NCBI RefSeq assembly: GCF_003625475.1
Contig: NZ_RAIQ01000002.1
Coordinates: forward strand, 124,001 to 188,000
Direction: 5' to 3'
Length of the DNA: 64,000 bases
Source of the DNA: Butyrivibrio sp. X503
GTDB taxonomy: Bacteria; Bacillota; Clostridia; Lachnospirales; Lachnospiraceae
The notes beneath the pieces were generated by a model. The model ran no database searches. It was not told the DNA's origin and was given only the letters and a program-made list of their open reading frames with translations. Shown in pieces: positions 1-9,097 of the stretch. The translations under genes and the position numbers were made by a program. Within the stretch, counting starts at the first letter, position 1. Every line of letters begins with the position of its first letter.

Positions 1-2
1 TT

Positions 3-158
3 CTTACTGATGTTATTCAGACGGGAGCCAACGATGTATACGAGATGGAGACCGCTGACGGAGGCAAGATTTATATCCCTGCCATCAAGGACTGCGTGAA
101 AGAAATAGATTTAAAAAACAAAAAGATCATTATTCATGTCATGGACGGACTTCTGTGA
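3..158 (+). CDS. rimM: 16S rRNA processing protein RimM, C-terminal end (partial)
   Basis: The window opens inside a reading frame of about 51 codons that ends at TGA 156-158. The residues ending [19 protein letters not shown] and closing with IHVMDGLL match the C-terminal PRC-barrel half of RimM, the 30S maturation factor that binds S19. The 5' part lies outside the window. In most Firmicutes trmD and rplS follow directly. Here a nucleoside uptake operon follows and rplS appears only 6.4 kb later. Identification rests on this C-terminal motif plus the rplS neighbourhood. Confidence 0.8.
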   Translation, partial: LTDVIQTGANDVYEMETADGGKIYIPAIKDCVKEIDLKNKKIIIHVMDGLL

Positions 159-221
159 TATAATTATTATTAGTTATATTGTGATTAAACTATTGCTAAT
201 ATCAATATTTAGCGGTTAGGA

Positions 222-1004
222 ATGAATATGGTCGATTATACTGAGGGTGCGGGATATCAATATCATACTCATGTTAAACCCGGAGACGTAGGAAGATACG
301 TTATTTTGACAGGTGATCCCGGAAGATGTGAGACTATTTCCAAACTTTTTGATAATCCTGAATTTATTGCTTATAATAGAGAATATAATACTTATACGGG
401 AACCTTGGACGGTGAGAAGGTTACCGTTATGTCACACGGTATCGGAGGCGCATCTACTGCAATTGCCGTAGAAGAGCTCAGGAAGTGCGGAGCCGATACT
501 TTCATAAGGATGGGTACCTCGGGAGGTATGCAGGAGGATGTTATCGGAGGCGATATCGTTATCGCATCCGGCGCTATTCGCGCGGAAGGAACATCCAAAG
601 AGTATGCCCCCATTGAATATCCTGCAGTTGCAAGCTTTGATGTTGTCAGTGCTCTTGTAGAAGGCGCCAAGAAGGCCGGAGCCAATTATCATGTCGGTGT
701 TGTACAGTGTAAGGATTCATTCTTTGGTCAGCATGAACCTGAGACCAAGCCTGTAGGACCCGAGCTTTTATACAAGTGGGACGCATGGATCAAATGCGGT
801 GCACTATGTTCTGAGATGGAATCATCCACATTATTTGTAGTAGGGGACTATTTAAGAGCAAGAACGGGAGCTGTTATGCTCGTTGTTGCCAATCAGGAGA
901 GAGCCAAGAAGGGGCTTCCCAATCCACAGGCTCATGATATGGAAGTGGTGTACAAGACCACCATTGAGGCGGTAAGACGCCTTATTGCATCGGATAAAGC
1001 CTAA
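222..1004 (+). CDS. udp: Uridine phosphorylase-like nucleoside phosphorylase
   Basis: A 260-residue PNP/UDP family protein, close to the usual 250-260 residues. It should split uridine (possibly other nucleosides) with phosphate to free base and ribose-1-phosphate in the cytosol. The phosphate loop LTGDPGR is near residue 30, the central GTSGG turn near 100, and the nucleoside-binding [10 protein letters not shown] near 199, as in uridine phosphorylases. The start at 222 has only a weak Shine-Dalgarno (TTAGGAATG). ATG 228 is an alternative. Location just before a BMP/ABC nucleoside importer and cytidine deaminase supports pyrimidine nucleoside salvage. Exact base specificity is inferred. Confidence 0.88.
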   Translation: MNMVDYTEGAGYQYHTHVKPGDVGRYVILTGDPGRCETISKLFDNPEFIAYNREYNTYTGTLDGEKVTVMSHGIGGASTAIAVEELRKCGADTFIRMGTSGGMQEDVIGGDIVIASGAIRAEGTSKEYAPIEYPAVASFDVVSALVEGAKKAGANYHVGVVQCKDSFFGQHEPETKPVGPELLYKWDAWIKCGALCSEMESSTLFVVGDYLRARTGAVMLVVANQERAKKGLPNPQAHDMEVVYKTTIEAVRRLIASDKA

Positions 1005-1051
1005 ACGGTTTTATTATACAGTAGTACATCATAAAATAATGGAGGACAATT

Positions 1052-2275
1052 ATGAAAAAGAAACTTTTTGCAGTACTTATGGCTGCATCAATGGTAGCTT
1101 CTCTTGTTGCCTGCGGTTCTAACAATGCTGGTACCGCTACAACATCAGAACCTGCACAGACTACTGAGACTACTGACGCTGCTGACGCTACAGAAGCACC
1201 TGCTGCTGAAGAGACAGCTGCAGCTGCTACAGACATGAGAGTTGCAATGATCACTGACTACGGTGACATTACAGACCAGTCATTCAACCAGTCAACTTAT
1301 GAGGCATGTAAGGCTTTCTCAGAGGCTAACGGATGTGACTTCACATACTATAAGCCCGAAGGCGATTCAGACGCTGAGAGAGTAGCTATGATCGACAAGG
1401 CAGTAGCTGATAAATATAACGTAATCGTTATGCCCGGCTATGCTTTTGCAGGAGCTATCAAAGAGACAGCTGAGATGTATCCCGATGTTAAGTTCGTTGC
1501 TCTTGACGTTTCTGAGTACGATCTTGAGGGTGATGATTCAGATTTCAATAATGAGACATATGCTAACGTATTCTCAGCAGTATACCAGGAAGAGCTTCCC
1601 GGATACATGGCTGGATACGCTGCAGTAAAGATGGGCTTCACAAAGCTCGGATTCCTCGGTGGAATGGCAGTTCCCGCTGTTATCCGTTACGGTTACGGAT
1701 TCGTTCAGGGTGCTGACGCAGCTGCTAAGGAGACCGGCGCTGACGTAACTCTTAACTACGCTTACGGTAACCAGTTCTATGGTGATGCTGATATCACAGC
1801 TGCTATGGATACTTGGTATCAGGGCGGCACAGAAGTTGTATTCGCTTGCGTCGGTGGTATCTTCACATCTGCAGGTGAGGCTGCTGCTAAGGTTGGCGGC
1901 AAGGTAATCGGTGTTGACGTTGACCAGGCTCCTACAATCGACGGAATGTACGAGAAGGGCATGACAGTTACTTCTGCTATGAAGGGCCTTCAGGCTACAG
2001 TTAACACACTTCTTTCAGCAATCAGAGACGGACAGTGGGATAAGTTCGCTGGCAAGATCGAGAATCTTGGTCTTGTATCTGGCGATGACACATCACTTAA
2101 CTATGTAGGACTTCCTGAGGATTCAACTGTATGGAACGATACATTTAGCAAGGATGATTATCTCAAGCTCGTTGCTGATATGGCAAACGGTACAATCACT
2201 GTTTCCAACGACACATCAGCTGAGAAGCCTTCTGCTGAGAACATTAAGGTTAACTTCCAGGGCAACATTAAGTAA
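1052..2275 (+). CDS. BMP-family nucleoside-binding lipoprotein of an ABC importer
   Basis: A 407-residue lipoprotein. Its signal peptide MKKKLFAVLMAASMVAS is followed by the lipobox LVAC with the acylated Cys near residue 21, then a Thr/Ala/Glu-rich linker. The mature domain begins VAMITDYGDITDQSFNQ, typical of the BMP (PnrA-like) fold that binds purine and pyrimidine nucleosides outside the membrane. The start has a strong GGAGGA site. It is the first gene of the importer set and is followed by a hairpin (2306-2339) that would let it be made in excess over the membrane parts. Codon use is noticeably optimised, consistent with high expression. The exact ligand is inferred from the udp and cdd neighbours. 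Confidence 0.9.
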   Translation: MKKKLFAVLMAASMVASLVACGSNNAGTATTSEPAQTTETTDAADATEAPAAEETAAAATDMRVAMITDYGDITDQSFNQSTYEACKAFSEANGCDFTYYKPEGDSDAERVAMIDKAVADKYNVIVMPGYAFAGAIKETAEMYPDVKFVALDVSEYDLEGDDSDFNNETYANVFSAVYQEELPGYMAGYAAVKMGFTKLGFLGGMAVPAVIRYGYGFVQGADAAAKETGADVTLNYAYGNQFYGDADITAAMDTWYQGGTEVVFACVGGIFTSAGEAAAKVGGKVIGVDVDQAPTIDGMYEKGMTVTSAMKGLQATVNTLLSAIRDGQWDKFAGKIENLGLVSGDDTSLNYVGLPEDSTVWNDTFSKDDYLKLVADMANGTITVSNDTSAEKPSAENIKVNFQGNIK

Positions 2276-2305
2276 TTTTGCTTTTAACAGCTATTAAGCT
2301 GATAG

Positions 2306-2339
2306 GGACCGGCAGATTCATAGTCTTCCGGTCCTTTTT
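2306..2339 (+). terminator. Intergenic hairpin, probable partial terminator
   Basis: GGACCGG (2306-2312) pairs exactly with CCGGTCC (2328-2334), followed by TTTTT. It sits between the binding-protein gene and the ATPase gene. Partial read-through would give the usual excess of binding protein over ABC and permease subunits. Confidence 0.75.
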
Positions 2340-2376
2340 ACCAATTAGGTACATTAAAATAATGGAGGAGACAAAA

Positions 2377-3921
2377 GTGGCAGAAAACAGCGAATATGCT
2401 ATTGAGATGCTTGGCATAACTAAACGTTTCCCGGGTATTATCGCTAATGACAATGTTACCATTCAGCTGAAAAAAGGCGAGATCCATGCTCTTTTGGGTG
2501 AGAACGGAGCAGGTAAATCCACTCTTATGAGCGTGCTTTTTGGCTTGTATCAGGCTGAAGAAGGTGTTATCAAGAAGGACGGAAAGGAAGTTGTGATAAA
2601 CAATCCCAATGATGCCAATGACCTTGGTATCGGAATGGTTCATCAGCACTTCAAGCTCGTTCAGTGTTTTTCTGTTCTCGATAACATCATCCTTGGTGAT
2701 GAGACGGTTAAGCACGGCTTTTTGCAGAAGGATGTAGCTCGTAAGAAGATAATTGAGCTTTCCGAGAAATACGGACTTAAGGTTGATCCCGACGCCAAGA
2801 TCGAGGACATCACGGTTGGTATGCAGCAAAGAACCGAGATCCTTAAGATGCTTTACAGAGATAATGAGATTCTTATCTTTGATGAGCCAACTGCGGTTCT
2901 TACACCCGCTGAGATCGATGAGCTTATGCAGATCATGAAGAATCTTGCAAAAGAGGGCAAATCAATCCTCTTTATTTCTCATAAGCTTGCTGAGATCATG
3001 GCAGTTGCCGACAGATGTTCGGTTCTTAGAAGAGGTAAGTACATCGGTACGGTTAATATTTCCGAGACCAATCAGGAAGAGCTTTCAAGAATGATGATCG
3101 GTCGTGACGTACAGCTTGTAGCTACCAAAGAAGATAAGGAGCCCGGCAAGGTTATCCTTCATGTTGAAAATATGACGGTTCCTTCCAAGCTTCATCATAA
3201 CAATGCCGTTAAGAACGTCTCTTTTGACGTTAGAGAAGGCGAGATCGTATGTATTGCCGGAATCGACGGAAACGGCCAGACAGAGCTTGTTTACGGATTA
3301 TCCGGACTTGAGAATATTACAACCGGTAAGATAGAACTTTCAGGTAAAGATATTACTCATGCTTCGATAAGAGAGCGTTCAACAAGCGGTATGAGCCATA
3401 TCCCCGAGGACAGACACAAACACGGCCTTGTACTTGATTATTCACTTGCATACAATCTCGTGCTTCAGAGATATTTTGAACCTGAGTTCTCTACAGGAGC
3501 AGGCTTCCTTAAAAAGAACGAGATCAACAAATATGCAGAAAAACTTATTGATCAGTACGACATCCGCTCTAGCCAGGGCGCTGTTACTTCGGCAAGAAGC
3601 ATGTCCGGTGGTAACCAGCAGAAGGCGATCATTGCAAGAGAGATTGACAAGAATCCCGATCTACTTATTGCGGTTCAGCCTACCAGAGGCTTGGATGTAG
3701 GTGCCATAGAATATATTCACAAACAGCTCATTGCTCAGAGAGATTCCGGACATGCGGTCCTTCTTGTTTCGCTTGAGCTTGAGGAAGTTATGAGCATTTC
3801 AGACAGAATCCTCGTAATGTACGAGGGTGAGATCGTCGGAGAGTTCGAACCTAAGAAGACAACTCCCGAAGAACTCGGACTTTACATGGCCGGAGCCAAG
3901 AGAAAGGAGGTAGGTGCATAA
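2377..3921 (+). CDS. Nucleoside ABC importer, double ATP-binding protein
   Basis: A sugar/nucleoside-type ATPase with two ABC domains in one chain, 514 residues from the chosen start. Domain 1 has Walker A GENGAGKST, signature region VGMQQRTEIL and Walker B ILIFDEPTAVLT. Domain 2 has a degenerate Walker A GIDGNGQTEL and signature MSGGNQQKAI with LLIAVQPTRG, the normal asymmetry of this family. I chose GTG 2377 because GGAGGAG (2364-2370) lies about 7 nt upstream. The in-frame ATG 2362 overlaps that ribosome binding site, and still longer versions would translate through the terminator hairpin. The stop overlaps the next start (TAATG), so translation is coupled to the permeases. Confidence 0.92.
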   Translation: MAENSEYAIEMLGITKRFPGIIANDNVTIQLKKGEIHALLGENGAGKSTLMSVLFGLYQAEEGVIKKDGKEVVINNPNDANDLGIGMVHQHFKLVQCFSVLDNIILGDETVKHGFLQKDVARKKIIELSEKYGLKVDPDAKIEDITVGMQQRTEILKMLYRDNEILIFDEPTAVLTPAEIDELMQIMKNLAKEGKSILFISHKLAEIMAVADRCSVLRRGKYIGTVNISETNQEELSRMMIGRDVQLVATKEDKEPGKVILHVENMTVPSKLHHNNAVKNVSFDVREGEIVCIAGIDGNGQTELVYGLSGLENITTGKIELSGKDITHASIRERSTSGMSHIPEDRHKHGLVLDYSLAYNLVLQRYFEPEFSTGAGFLKKNEINKYAEKLIDQYDIRSSQGAVTSARSMSGGNQQKAIIAREIDKNPDLLIAVQPTRGLDVGAIEYIHKQLIAQRDSGHAVLLVSLELEEVMSISDRILVMYEGEIVGEFEPKKTTPEELGLYMAGAKRKEVGA

Positions 3922-5051
3922 TGTCAGCAGAAAATAAATCGACTGAAAAAGTAAGCTTCTTTGCAAGACCTGCTGTGCAGTCAATACTTGCATCACTTCT
4001 TTGTATCGTATTCGGTCTTTTGATCGGTTATATTGCGCTTCTTTTTATCAATGCTAAGGGTGCGACAGAAGCTATTATCACTATCATAAAGAACTATTTC
4101 ACTTATCCTACCAAGGCAGCTGCACTTAAGTACTTTGGTAATACGCTCGTTAAGGCTGCGCCTCTTCTTATGTGTGCGCTTTCAATCCAGTTCTGTTATC
4201 AGGCAGGCCTTTTCAATATCGGAGCAGCGGGACAGTACGTAGCGGGTGCCGGAGCATCTCTTTTCTGTGCTCTTAAGCTTGGACTTCCCTGGTATGTATG
4301 CCTTATCGCCGCATTTGTTGCAGGCGGTATCTTCGGTATTGTTGTAGGTATCCTCAAGGCATATCTTAACGTTAACGAGGTTATTTCCGGTATCATGCTT
4401 AACTGGATAGGTCTTTATACGGTTAACATGCTCCTTTCCGGGGTAAAAGAGACTGCGAGCCCTTATACGGTAACACTTGCTAGCACAAATAAAGCTGCTG
4501 TTTTACCTTCAATCGGACTTGAGAAGTTCTTCTCAAACAATAAATACGTTACTATAGCAATTCCGCTTGCTATCCTTATAGCCGTGCTTCTTAAGGTTAT
4601 CCTTTCGATGACGGTATTCGGCTATGAGATCAGGGCAACCGGTATTGCCAAAGATGCTGCAAAGTACAGCGGAATGAAAGAAAAGAGAAATATCATTCTC
4701 ACACTCTTTATCGGTGGTGCTCTTGCGGGACTCGGTGCCGCATTCCTTTACCTTACGGGATATGAGCAGTGGTCCGTTACACAGTCATCCGTTCCGGGAA
4801 TGGGCTTTAATGGTATCGCAGCTACGTTCCTTGGAGGACTTGATCCCATCGGAACAATCTTTGCTTCGTACTTTATACAGCACATTACTAGTGGAGGTTC
4901 TTATCTTGATAAGAATATCTATCCTTCACAGATCTCTGATTTCATTTCGGCGATCATCATCTATCTCTGCGGTTTCGTACTGTTCTTTAAGTACTTCCTA
5001 AACAGCAGGATCAGAAATAAAAAGAATAATGCAGAAGGAGGTAACAAATAA
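3921..5051 (+). CDS. Nucleoside ABC importer, permease 1
   Basis: A 376-residue inner-membrane protein of the BPD_transp_2 (branched-chain amino acid/ribose/nucleoside) permease family. About eight to ten hydrophobic helices begin near residue 17. The conserved GAAGQYVAGAGAS and the late GMGFNGIAATFLGGLDP segments are typical of the larger (NupP-like) subunit of BMP-type importers. Start and stop each overlap the neighbouring gene by one base, so ATPase, permease 1 and permease 2 form one translationally coupled unit. It should form a heterodimeric channel with the next protein. Confidence 0.9.
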   Translation: MSAENKSTEKVSFFARPAVQSILASLLCIVFGLLIGYIALLFINAKGATEAIITIIKNYFTYPTKAAALKYFGNTLVKAAPLLMCALSIQFCYQAGLFNIGAAGQYVAGAGASLFCALKLGLPWYVCLIAAFVAGGIFGIVVGILKAYLNVNEVISGIMLNWIGLYTVNMLLSGVKETASPYTVTLASTNKAAVLPSIGLEKFFSNNKYVTIAIPLAILIAVLLKVILSMTVFGYEIRATGIAKDAAKYSGMKEKRNIILTLFIGGALAGLGAAFLYLTGYEQWSVTQSSVPGMGFNGIAATFLGGLDPIGTIFASYFIQHITSGGSYLDKNIYPSQISDFISAIIIYLCGFVLFFKYFLNSRIRNKKNNAEGGNK

Positions 5052-5992
5052 TGGTATTACTTCTTCAATATACACTTTTGTTTGCCTCGGTTTTGATATT
5101 GGTTGCTCTCGGCGGATGCTTCTCTGAGCATTCCGGTGTTATCAACCTCGGACTTGAAGGAATAATGGTTATAGGAGCTCTCGGTGGAGCGCTTACACTT
5201 AAGTACATCAATCCTTCACTTCCCAAGCTTTTGATCGTACTTGCGGTACTTGGCACTTCAATATTGTGCGGTGTTATCTATTCAATGCTCCTTGCATTTG
5301 CCTGCATCAACTTTAAGGCAGATCAGACACTTGTAGGAACAGCCCTTAACATGCTAGCCGCTGCGGCTGCAACCGTTATTGTTAAGTCGATCAACATCGC
5401 TGAGAATCCCGACAACGTTTCTTCAACTGTTCAGTATGTGACAGCTAAGAAGGCACTTGTCGTAAATATCGGTAAATTCCAGTTCAACTGGTTTATGCTT
5501 GTTGCTTTGATAGCGCTTATCGCTTCATACATCGTGCTTTACAAGACAAGATTCGGACTCAGACTCATGGCCTGTGGTGAGCATCCTCAGGCTGCCGACA
5601 GCGTAGGTATAAATGTATATACAATGCGCTGGGCAGGAGTGCTTATTTCCGGACTTCTTGCAGGTATCGGCGGAATTGTGTACATAACTGCCGGTGTAAG
5701 TGAGTGGAAGTTTGAAAACGGTGTTGCGGGCTTTGGTTTCCTTGCACTTGCCGTTATGATCTTTGGCCAGTGGAAGCCTGTTAATATCGGACTTGCTGCA
5801 CTTTTGTTCGGATTCTTCAGAGCACTTTCCAACGTATATTCGGGCTTTGATTTCCTTGCAGCCCTCAATATACCCGGATCCGTATACAATATGATGCCTT
5901 ACATCATCTCGCTTATAGTTCTTGCACTTACATCTGCCAATTCAAGAGCTCCCAAGGCTGAGGGTATTCCTTACGACAAGGGCTCCAGATAA
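5051..5992 (+). CDS. Nucleoside ABC importer, permease 2
   Basis: The 313-residue smaller partner permease (NupQ-like). Conserved motifs include FSEHSGVINLGLEGIMVIG near residue 25 and GVAGFGFLALAVMIFG near residue 225, with roughly eight membrane helices. The start overlaps the preceding stop and an AGGAGG site lies just upstream, so co-translation is expected. It completes the binding protein/ATPase/permease set. With udp upstream and cdd downstream the cargo is most likely a pyrimidine or general nucleoside. Confidence 0.9.
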   Translation: MVLLLQYTLLFASVLILVALGGCFSEHSGVINLGLEGIMVIGALGGALTLKYINPSLPKLLIVLAVLGTSILCGVIYSMLLAFACINFKADQTLVGTALNMLAAAAATVIVKSINIAENPDNVSSTVQYVTAKKALVVNIGKFQFNWFMLVALIALIASYIVLYKTRFGLRLMACGEHPQAADSVGINVYTMRWAGVLISGLLAGIGGIVYITAGVSEWKFENGVAGFGFLALAVMIFGQWKPVNIGLAALLFGFFRALSNVYSGFDFLAALNIPGSVYNMMPYIISLIVLALTSANSRAPKAEGIPYDKGSR

Positions 5993-6006
5993 TCGAGGTA
6001 TTATGT

Positions 6007-6429
6007 ATGGATGAGCAAAAGATAAAAGAGCTTATAACTTATGCTTGTAATATGAGAGCTTTTTCTTACACGCCGTATTCGCATTTCAATGTCGGAGCCG
6101 CGCTGCTTGCGGGCGATGACAAGGTTTATACCGGCTGTAATATAGAAAATGCCTCTTATACACCCACTATATGCGCTGAGAGAACTGCTTTTTTCAAGGC
6201 TGTCAGCGAAGGAGTCAAGGATTTTAAGGCAATTGCCATTGTCGGCGGACATGACGGCGCTGATGAGCTTGATTATTGTTTCCCATGCGGTGTCTGCAGA
6301 CAGGTTATGAGCGAGTTTTGCAGGGACAATTTCCTTGTTATAATCGCTAAATCGGTAGACGAATATAAGACATTTTCCCTTCCGGAGATACTTCCGGAAA
6401 GATTTGGGCCGAAAGATCTTTTATGTTGA
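6007..6429 (+). CDS. cdd: Cytidine deaminase
   Basis: A 140-residue homotetrameric-type cytidine deaminase that converts (deoxy)cytidine to (deoxy)uridine. The zinc site is complete: CAE at residues 56-58 (Glu58 is the proton shuttle) and PCGVC with Cys94 and Cys97. The substrate motif FNVGAALL and the GCNIENAS loop are also present. It lies 14 bp after permease 2 and feeds uridine to the phosphorylase at the start of the operon. The rplS promoter -35 box overlaps its stop codon. Start 6007 is preferred, since ATG 6003 is out of frame and hits a stop at once. Confidence 0.95.
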   Translation: MDEQKIKELITYACNMRAFSYTPYSHFNVGAALLAGDDKVYTGCNIENASYTPTICAERTAFFKAVSEGVKDFKAIAIVGGHDGADELDYCFPCGVCRQVMSEFCRDNFLVIIAKSVDEYKTFSLPEILPERFGPKDLLC

Positions 6430-6455
6430 CGAATAGGCTGTTTATGTGTTATATT
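6426..6455 (+). promoter_or_regulatory. Promoter of rplS
   Basis: TTGACG (6426-6431) and TATATT (6450-6455) are separated by 18 bp (TTATAT at 6449 gives 17). The -35 box overlaps the cdd stop codon. About 75 nt of leader follow before rplS. This gives the ribosomal gene an independent sigma-A type start despite the inserted uptake operon. Confidence 0.75.
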
Positions 6456-6533
6456 AGTGTACGTTGTGATAATCAGACGGTCCTCTGTTACAGATAGTGT
6501 ATTAAGAACGTCCATTGAATAGGAGAAATATAT

Positions 6534-6884
6534 ATGAGTACAATTATCCAGGAGCTCGAGAAAGAGCAGCTGAACGCTAATGCGCCTCAGTTTAGCACAG
6601 GTGATACTGTAAGAGTACACGCTAAGATCAAGGAAGGAAACCGTGAGAGAATTCAGGTTTTCGAAGGAACTGTTAAGAAGATCCAGGGCGGTAGTAACCG
6701 TACAACTTTCACAGTAAGAAAAGAGTCTTACGGTGTTGGCGTTGAGAAGACATGGCCCCTTCACTCACCTATCGTTGAGAAGGTAGAGGTTGTTAGAAGA
6801 GGTAAGGTTAGAAGAGCTAAGCTTAACTACCTTAAAGGTCTTACAGGTAAGAAGGCTAAGGTTAAGGAGCTTGTTACCAGATAA
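6534..6884 (+). CDS. rplS: 50S ribosomal protein L19
   Basis: A 116-residue L19, near the family length of about 115. The conserved core includes [20 protein letters not shown], the [13 protein letters not shown] stretch and the [15 protein letters not shown] tail. L19 sits at the 30S/50S interface. Its start has AGGAGAAA upstream. It has its own promoter overlapping the cdd stop and a strong terminator just after the stop, so it is probably monocistronic, although the normal partners lepB and rbgA follow. Codon bias is strong, as expected for a ribosomal protein. Confidence 0.98.
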   Translation: MSTIIQELEKEQLNANAPQFSTGDTVRVHAKIKEGNRERIQVFEGTVKKIQGGSNRTTFTVRKESYGVGVEKTWPLHSPIVEKVEVVRRGKVRRAKLNYLKGLTGKKAKVKELVTR

Positions 6885-6893
6885 TTTGCTACA

Positions 6894-6931
6894 AAAGGCA
6901 GTTACTTTTTATAGTAATTGCCTTTCTTTTT
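6894..6931 (+). terminator. Rho-independent terminator of rplS
   Basis: AAAGGCAGTTACT (6894-6906) pairs with AGTAATTGCCTTT (6913-6925) with one internal wobble, followed by CTTTTTA. It starts 9 bp after the rplS stop. Confidence 0.9.
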
Positions 6932-6991
6932 ATATGATAGGAATTTGCTTTACACAGCCATCATGTATATGCATACAACAAAGGGGGCTTA

Positions 6992-7597
6992 ATGTTTAGG
7001 AGAAGACGTCGTAATAGTTTAACCTTTTATTCCAGAAAGAAGACTGTTTCCGCTGCGCTTATTAAAGATATCTTTTCTTGGATATGTGTTACGATCGCAG
7101 CTGTGTTATCTGCGCTTGTTCTTGTGACAGTCTTCGGCTTTAAGGTAGGAACTATCGGAGATTCGATGGAGCCTATGCTTTATAACGGACAGAAGGTAAT
7201 CGTAAACAAGCTTGCTTATGCGATATTCAGTCCAAAGAAGGGCGATATTATTGTCTTTTTACCGAACGGAAATACCAATTCTCATTATTATGTCAAAAGA
7301 GTGGTAGCCGTTCCCGGAGAAAAGGTTCAGATAATCGATGGTTCGCTGTATATAAACGGCACGTTGCAGGAAAAAGACGACAGTTTATATGATAAAATGG
7401 AAGATGAAGGTATTGCTTCCAACGAGATCAAGCTCGGTAGAGGCGAATACTTCGTTCTAGGTGATAACAGAAACAGTTCGGAGGATTCAAGAAGTGCCAA
7501 TATCGGTCCCGTTAAGAGCAATATGATCGTCGGCAAAGCTTGGTTTAAGCTTAGAAGCGGCGACAACGGATCAGGTTTTATATTAAAGAACAGATAA
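6992..7597 (+). CDS. lepB: Signal peptidase I (first copy)
   Basis: A 201-residue type I signal peptidase, S26 family. There is one membrane anchor near residues 25-48 after a basic N-terminus (MFRRRRR). The catalytic Ser58 is in GDSMEPML, the Lys102 general base is in YYVKRVVAVPGE, and the GDNRNSSEDSR box is present. It cuts leader peptides of exported proteins on the outer face of the membrane. AAAGGGGG precedes the start. It lies 12 bp before rbgA. A second paralogue follows rbgA, so the two may have different substrates. Confidence 0.93.
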   Translation: MFRRRRRNSLTFYSRKKTVSAALIKDIFSWICVTIAAVLSALVLVTVFGFKVGTIGDSMEPMLYNGQKVIVNKLAYAIFSPKKGDIIVFLPNGNTNSHYYVKRVVAVPGEKVQIIDGSLYINGTLQEKDDSLYDKMEDEGIASNEIKLGRGEYFVLGDNRNSSEDSRSANIGPVKSNMIVGKAWFKLRSGDNGSGFILKNR

Positions 7598-7608
7598 ATG
7601 GTGAATTT

Positions 7609-8487
7609 ATGAATTTTCAGTGGTATCCCGGACATATGACCAAAGCGATCAGGATGATGCAGGAGAATATCAAACTGATCGATATAATAATAGAACTCAC
7701 AGACGCCCGGATTCCCGCATCAGGAAGAAATCCGGATATTGATGAGCTTGGAAAGAATAAGTATAGGCTTATTCTTCTTAATAAGGCTGATCTTGCCGAT
7801 CCTTCCGTCACAATCAAATGGAAAGAATTTTACAAGAATGAGGGGTATTATGTTCTTGAGATGAATTCCAAGACGGGAAATGAGGCAGGAAAGGTAAAAG
7901 ACCTTATTCTCAAGGCATGCGCCGAGAAGATAGAAAGAGATAAGAAAAGAGGAATCGTCGGAAGACCGATCAGGGCGATGGTTGCAGGTATTCCCAATGT
8001 AGGAAAGTCTACTTTTATTAATAAGCTATCGGGCAGAGCTTCCGCTAAGACAGGAAATAAGCCCGGTGTTACCAAGGGTAAACAGTGGATCTCTCTTGGG
8101 AAGAATATGCAGCTTCTTGATACTCCCGGTATCTTGTGGCCCAAATTTGAAGATGAGACTGTTGGACTTAATCTTGCTCTTATAGGTTCAATGAATGATG
8201 AGAACCTTGATACAACAGAGCTTGCCTGCAATCTGATCAGACTTCTTGAAGAGAATTATCAAGATGCGATCCCTTCCAAGTATAATATTACCAAGGAGCA
8301 GATCGAAGAACTTGAAGGAGAGCAGTACGCGACACATTACAGCGCGGTGCTTTCTGCCATTGCCATAAACAGAAAGTGTTTTAAGCAGGGCGCCGAGCCT
8401 GATATTTCAAGAGCCGCTTCAATGCTGCTTGATGATTTCAGAAACGGAAGACTCGGAAAGATCACACTTGAGAGACCTACCGAGTAA
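7609..8487 (+). CDS. rbgA: Ribosome biogenesis GTPase A
   Basis: The 292-residue RbgA/YlqF GTPase needed for late 50S assembly. The G motifs are circularly permuted, as in this family: the N-terminal LNKADLAD (G4) comes first, then GIPNVGKSTFINKL (G1) near residue 127, and DTPGIL (G3). The C-terminal region is the usual helical RNA-binding extension. The start region MNFQWYPGHMTKA is the family hallmark and confirms the start codon. It sits between two lepB copies and upstream of rnhB, the standard Firmicutes neighbourhood. Confidence 0.97.
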   Translation: MNFQWYPGHMTKAIRMMQENIKLIDIIIELTDARIPASGRNPDIDELGKNKYRLILLNKADLADPSVTIKWKEFYKNEGYYVLEMNSKTGNEAGKVKDLILKACAEKIERDKKRGIVGRPIRAMVAGIPNVGKSTFINKLSGRASAKTGNKPGVTKGKQWISLGKNMQLLDTPGILWPKFEDETVGLNLALIGSMNDENLDTTELACNLIRLLEENYQDAIPSKYNITKEQIEELEGEQYATHYSAVLSAIAINRKCFKQGAEPDISRAASMLLDDFRNGRLGKITLERPTE

Positions 8488-8533
8488 TCCTGAAATCTCT
8501 TTTAAAAAAATCTATAAAAGGACAGTCATAAGT

Positions 8534-9097
8534 ATGAGTACAGAAAAAACAGAAAACGAAAAAAAGAAAAGTGTGGCAAAAGAAATATTAAACACTTTAC
8601 TATATCTTGCAACAGTATTTATCTTAACGCTTCTTTTTATTACATTTGTGGCACAGAGGACCAAGGTTATCGGTTCATCAATGAATCCGACGGTTTATGA
8701 TACAGAATCGCTTATTCTTGAAAAGGTCAGCTACAGATTCCACGACCCCGAGAGATTTGATATTGTTGTTTTTCCTTTTAAACACGGAAATAAGCAGAAC
8801 TTTATCAAAAGAGTTATCGGACTTCCCGGCGAAAAGGTGAGAATCGATGACGAGGGCAATATTTACATCAACGGTGAAATACTTGAAGAGAACTACGGAG
8901 CGGAGGTTATCGAAGATCCCGGCATGGCAAGGGAAGAGATAACGATTCCCGAGGGAGAGTTCTTTGTCCTTGGAGATAACAGAAACAACAGCATGGACAG
9001 TAGAGAAGAAGCTGTCGGCTTGATAAAAAAGAGCGATATTATGGGAAGAGCCGTCTTTAGGATATTCCCGCTGACCAAATTTGGGGGCATAAAATAA
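8534..9097 (+). CDS. lepB: Signal peptidase I (second copy)
   Basis: A 187-residue S26 signal peptidase paralogue, more divergent from the first copy than a recent duplicate would be. One anchor helix lies at about residues 18-40. The catalytic Ser49 is in IGSSMNPT, the Lys92 is in FIKRVIGLPGE, and the box is GDNRNNSMDSR. The start at 8534 (MSTEKTENE) fits the normal short cytosolic tail. A longer version starting at 8429 would overlap 59 bp of rbgA in another frame and is unlikely. The stop overlaps the rnhB start (TAATG), so the two are coupled. Confidence 0.92.
   Translation: MSTEKTENEKKKSVAKEILNTLLYLATVFILTLLFITFVAQRTKVIGSSMNPTVYDTESLILEKVSYRFHDPERFDIVVFPFKHGNKQNFIKRVIGLPGEKVRIDDEGNIYINGEILEENYGAEVIEDPGMAREEITIPEGEFFVLGDNRNNSMDSREEAVGLIKKSDIMGRAVFRIFPLTKFGGIK

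Noticed and set aside
2338-2829. 163-codon minus-strand frame across the importer ATPase start
   Set aside because: It is antisense to the Walker A region of a clear ATPase gene, and no start signal or protein pattern supports it.
6456-6533. L19 leader RNA before rplS
   Set aside because: The leader is short and I could not fit a convincing conserved structure; a covariance search would settle it.
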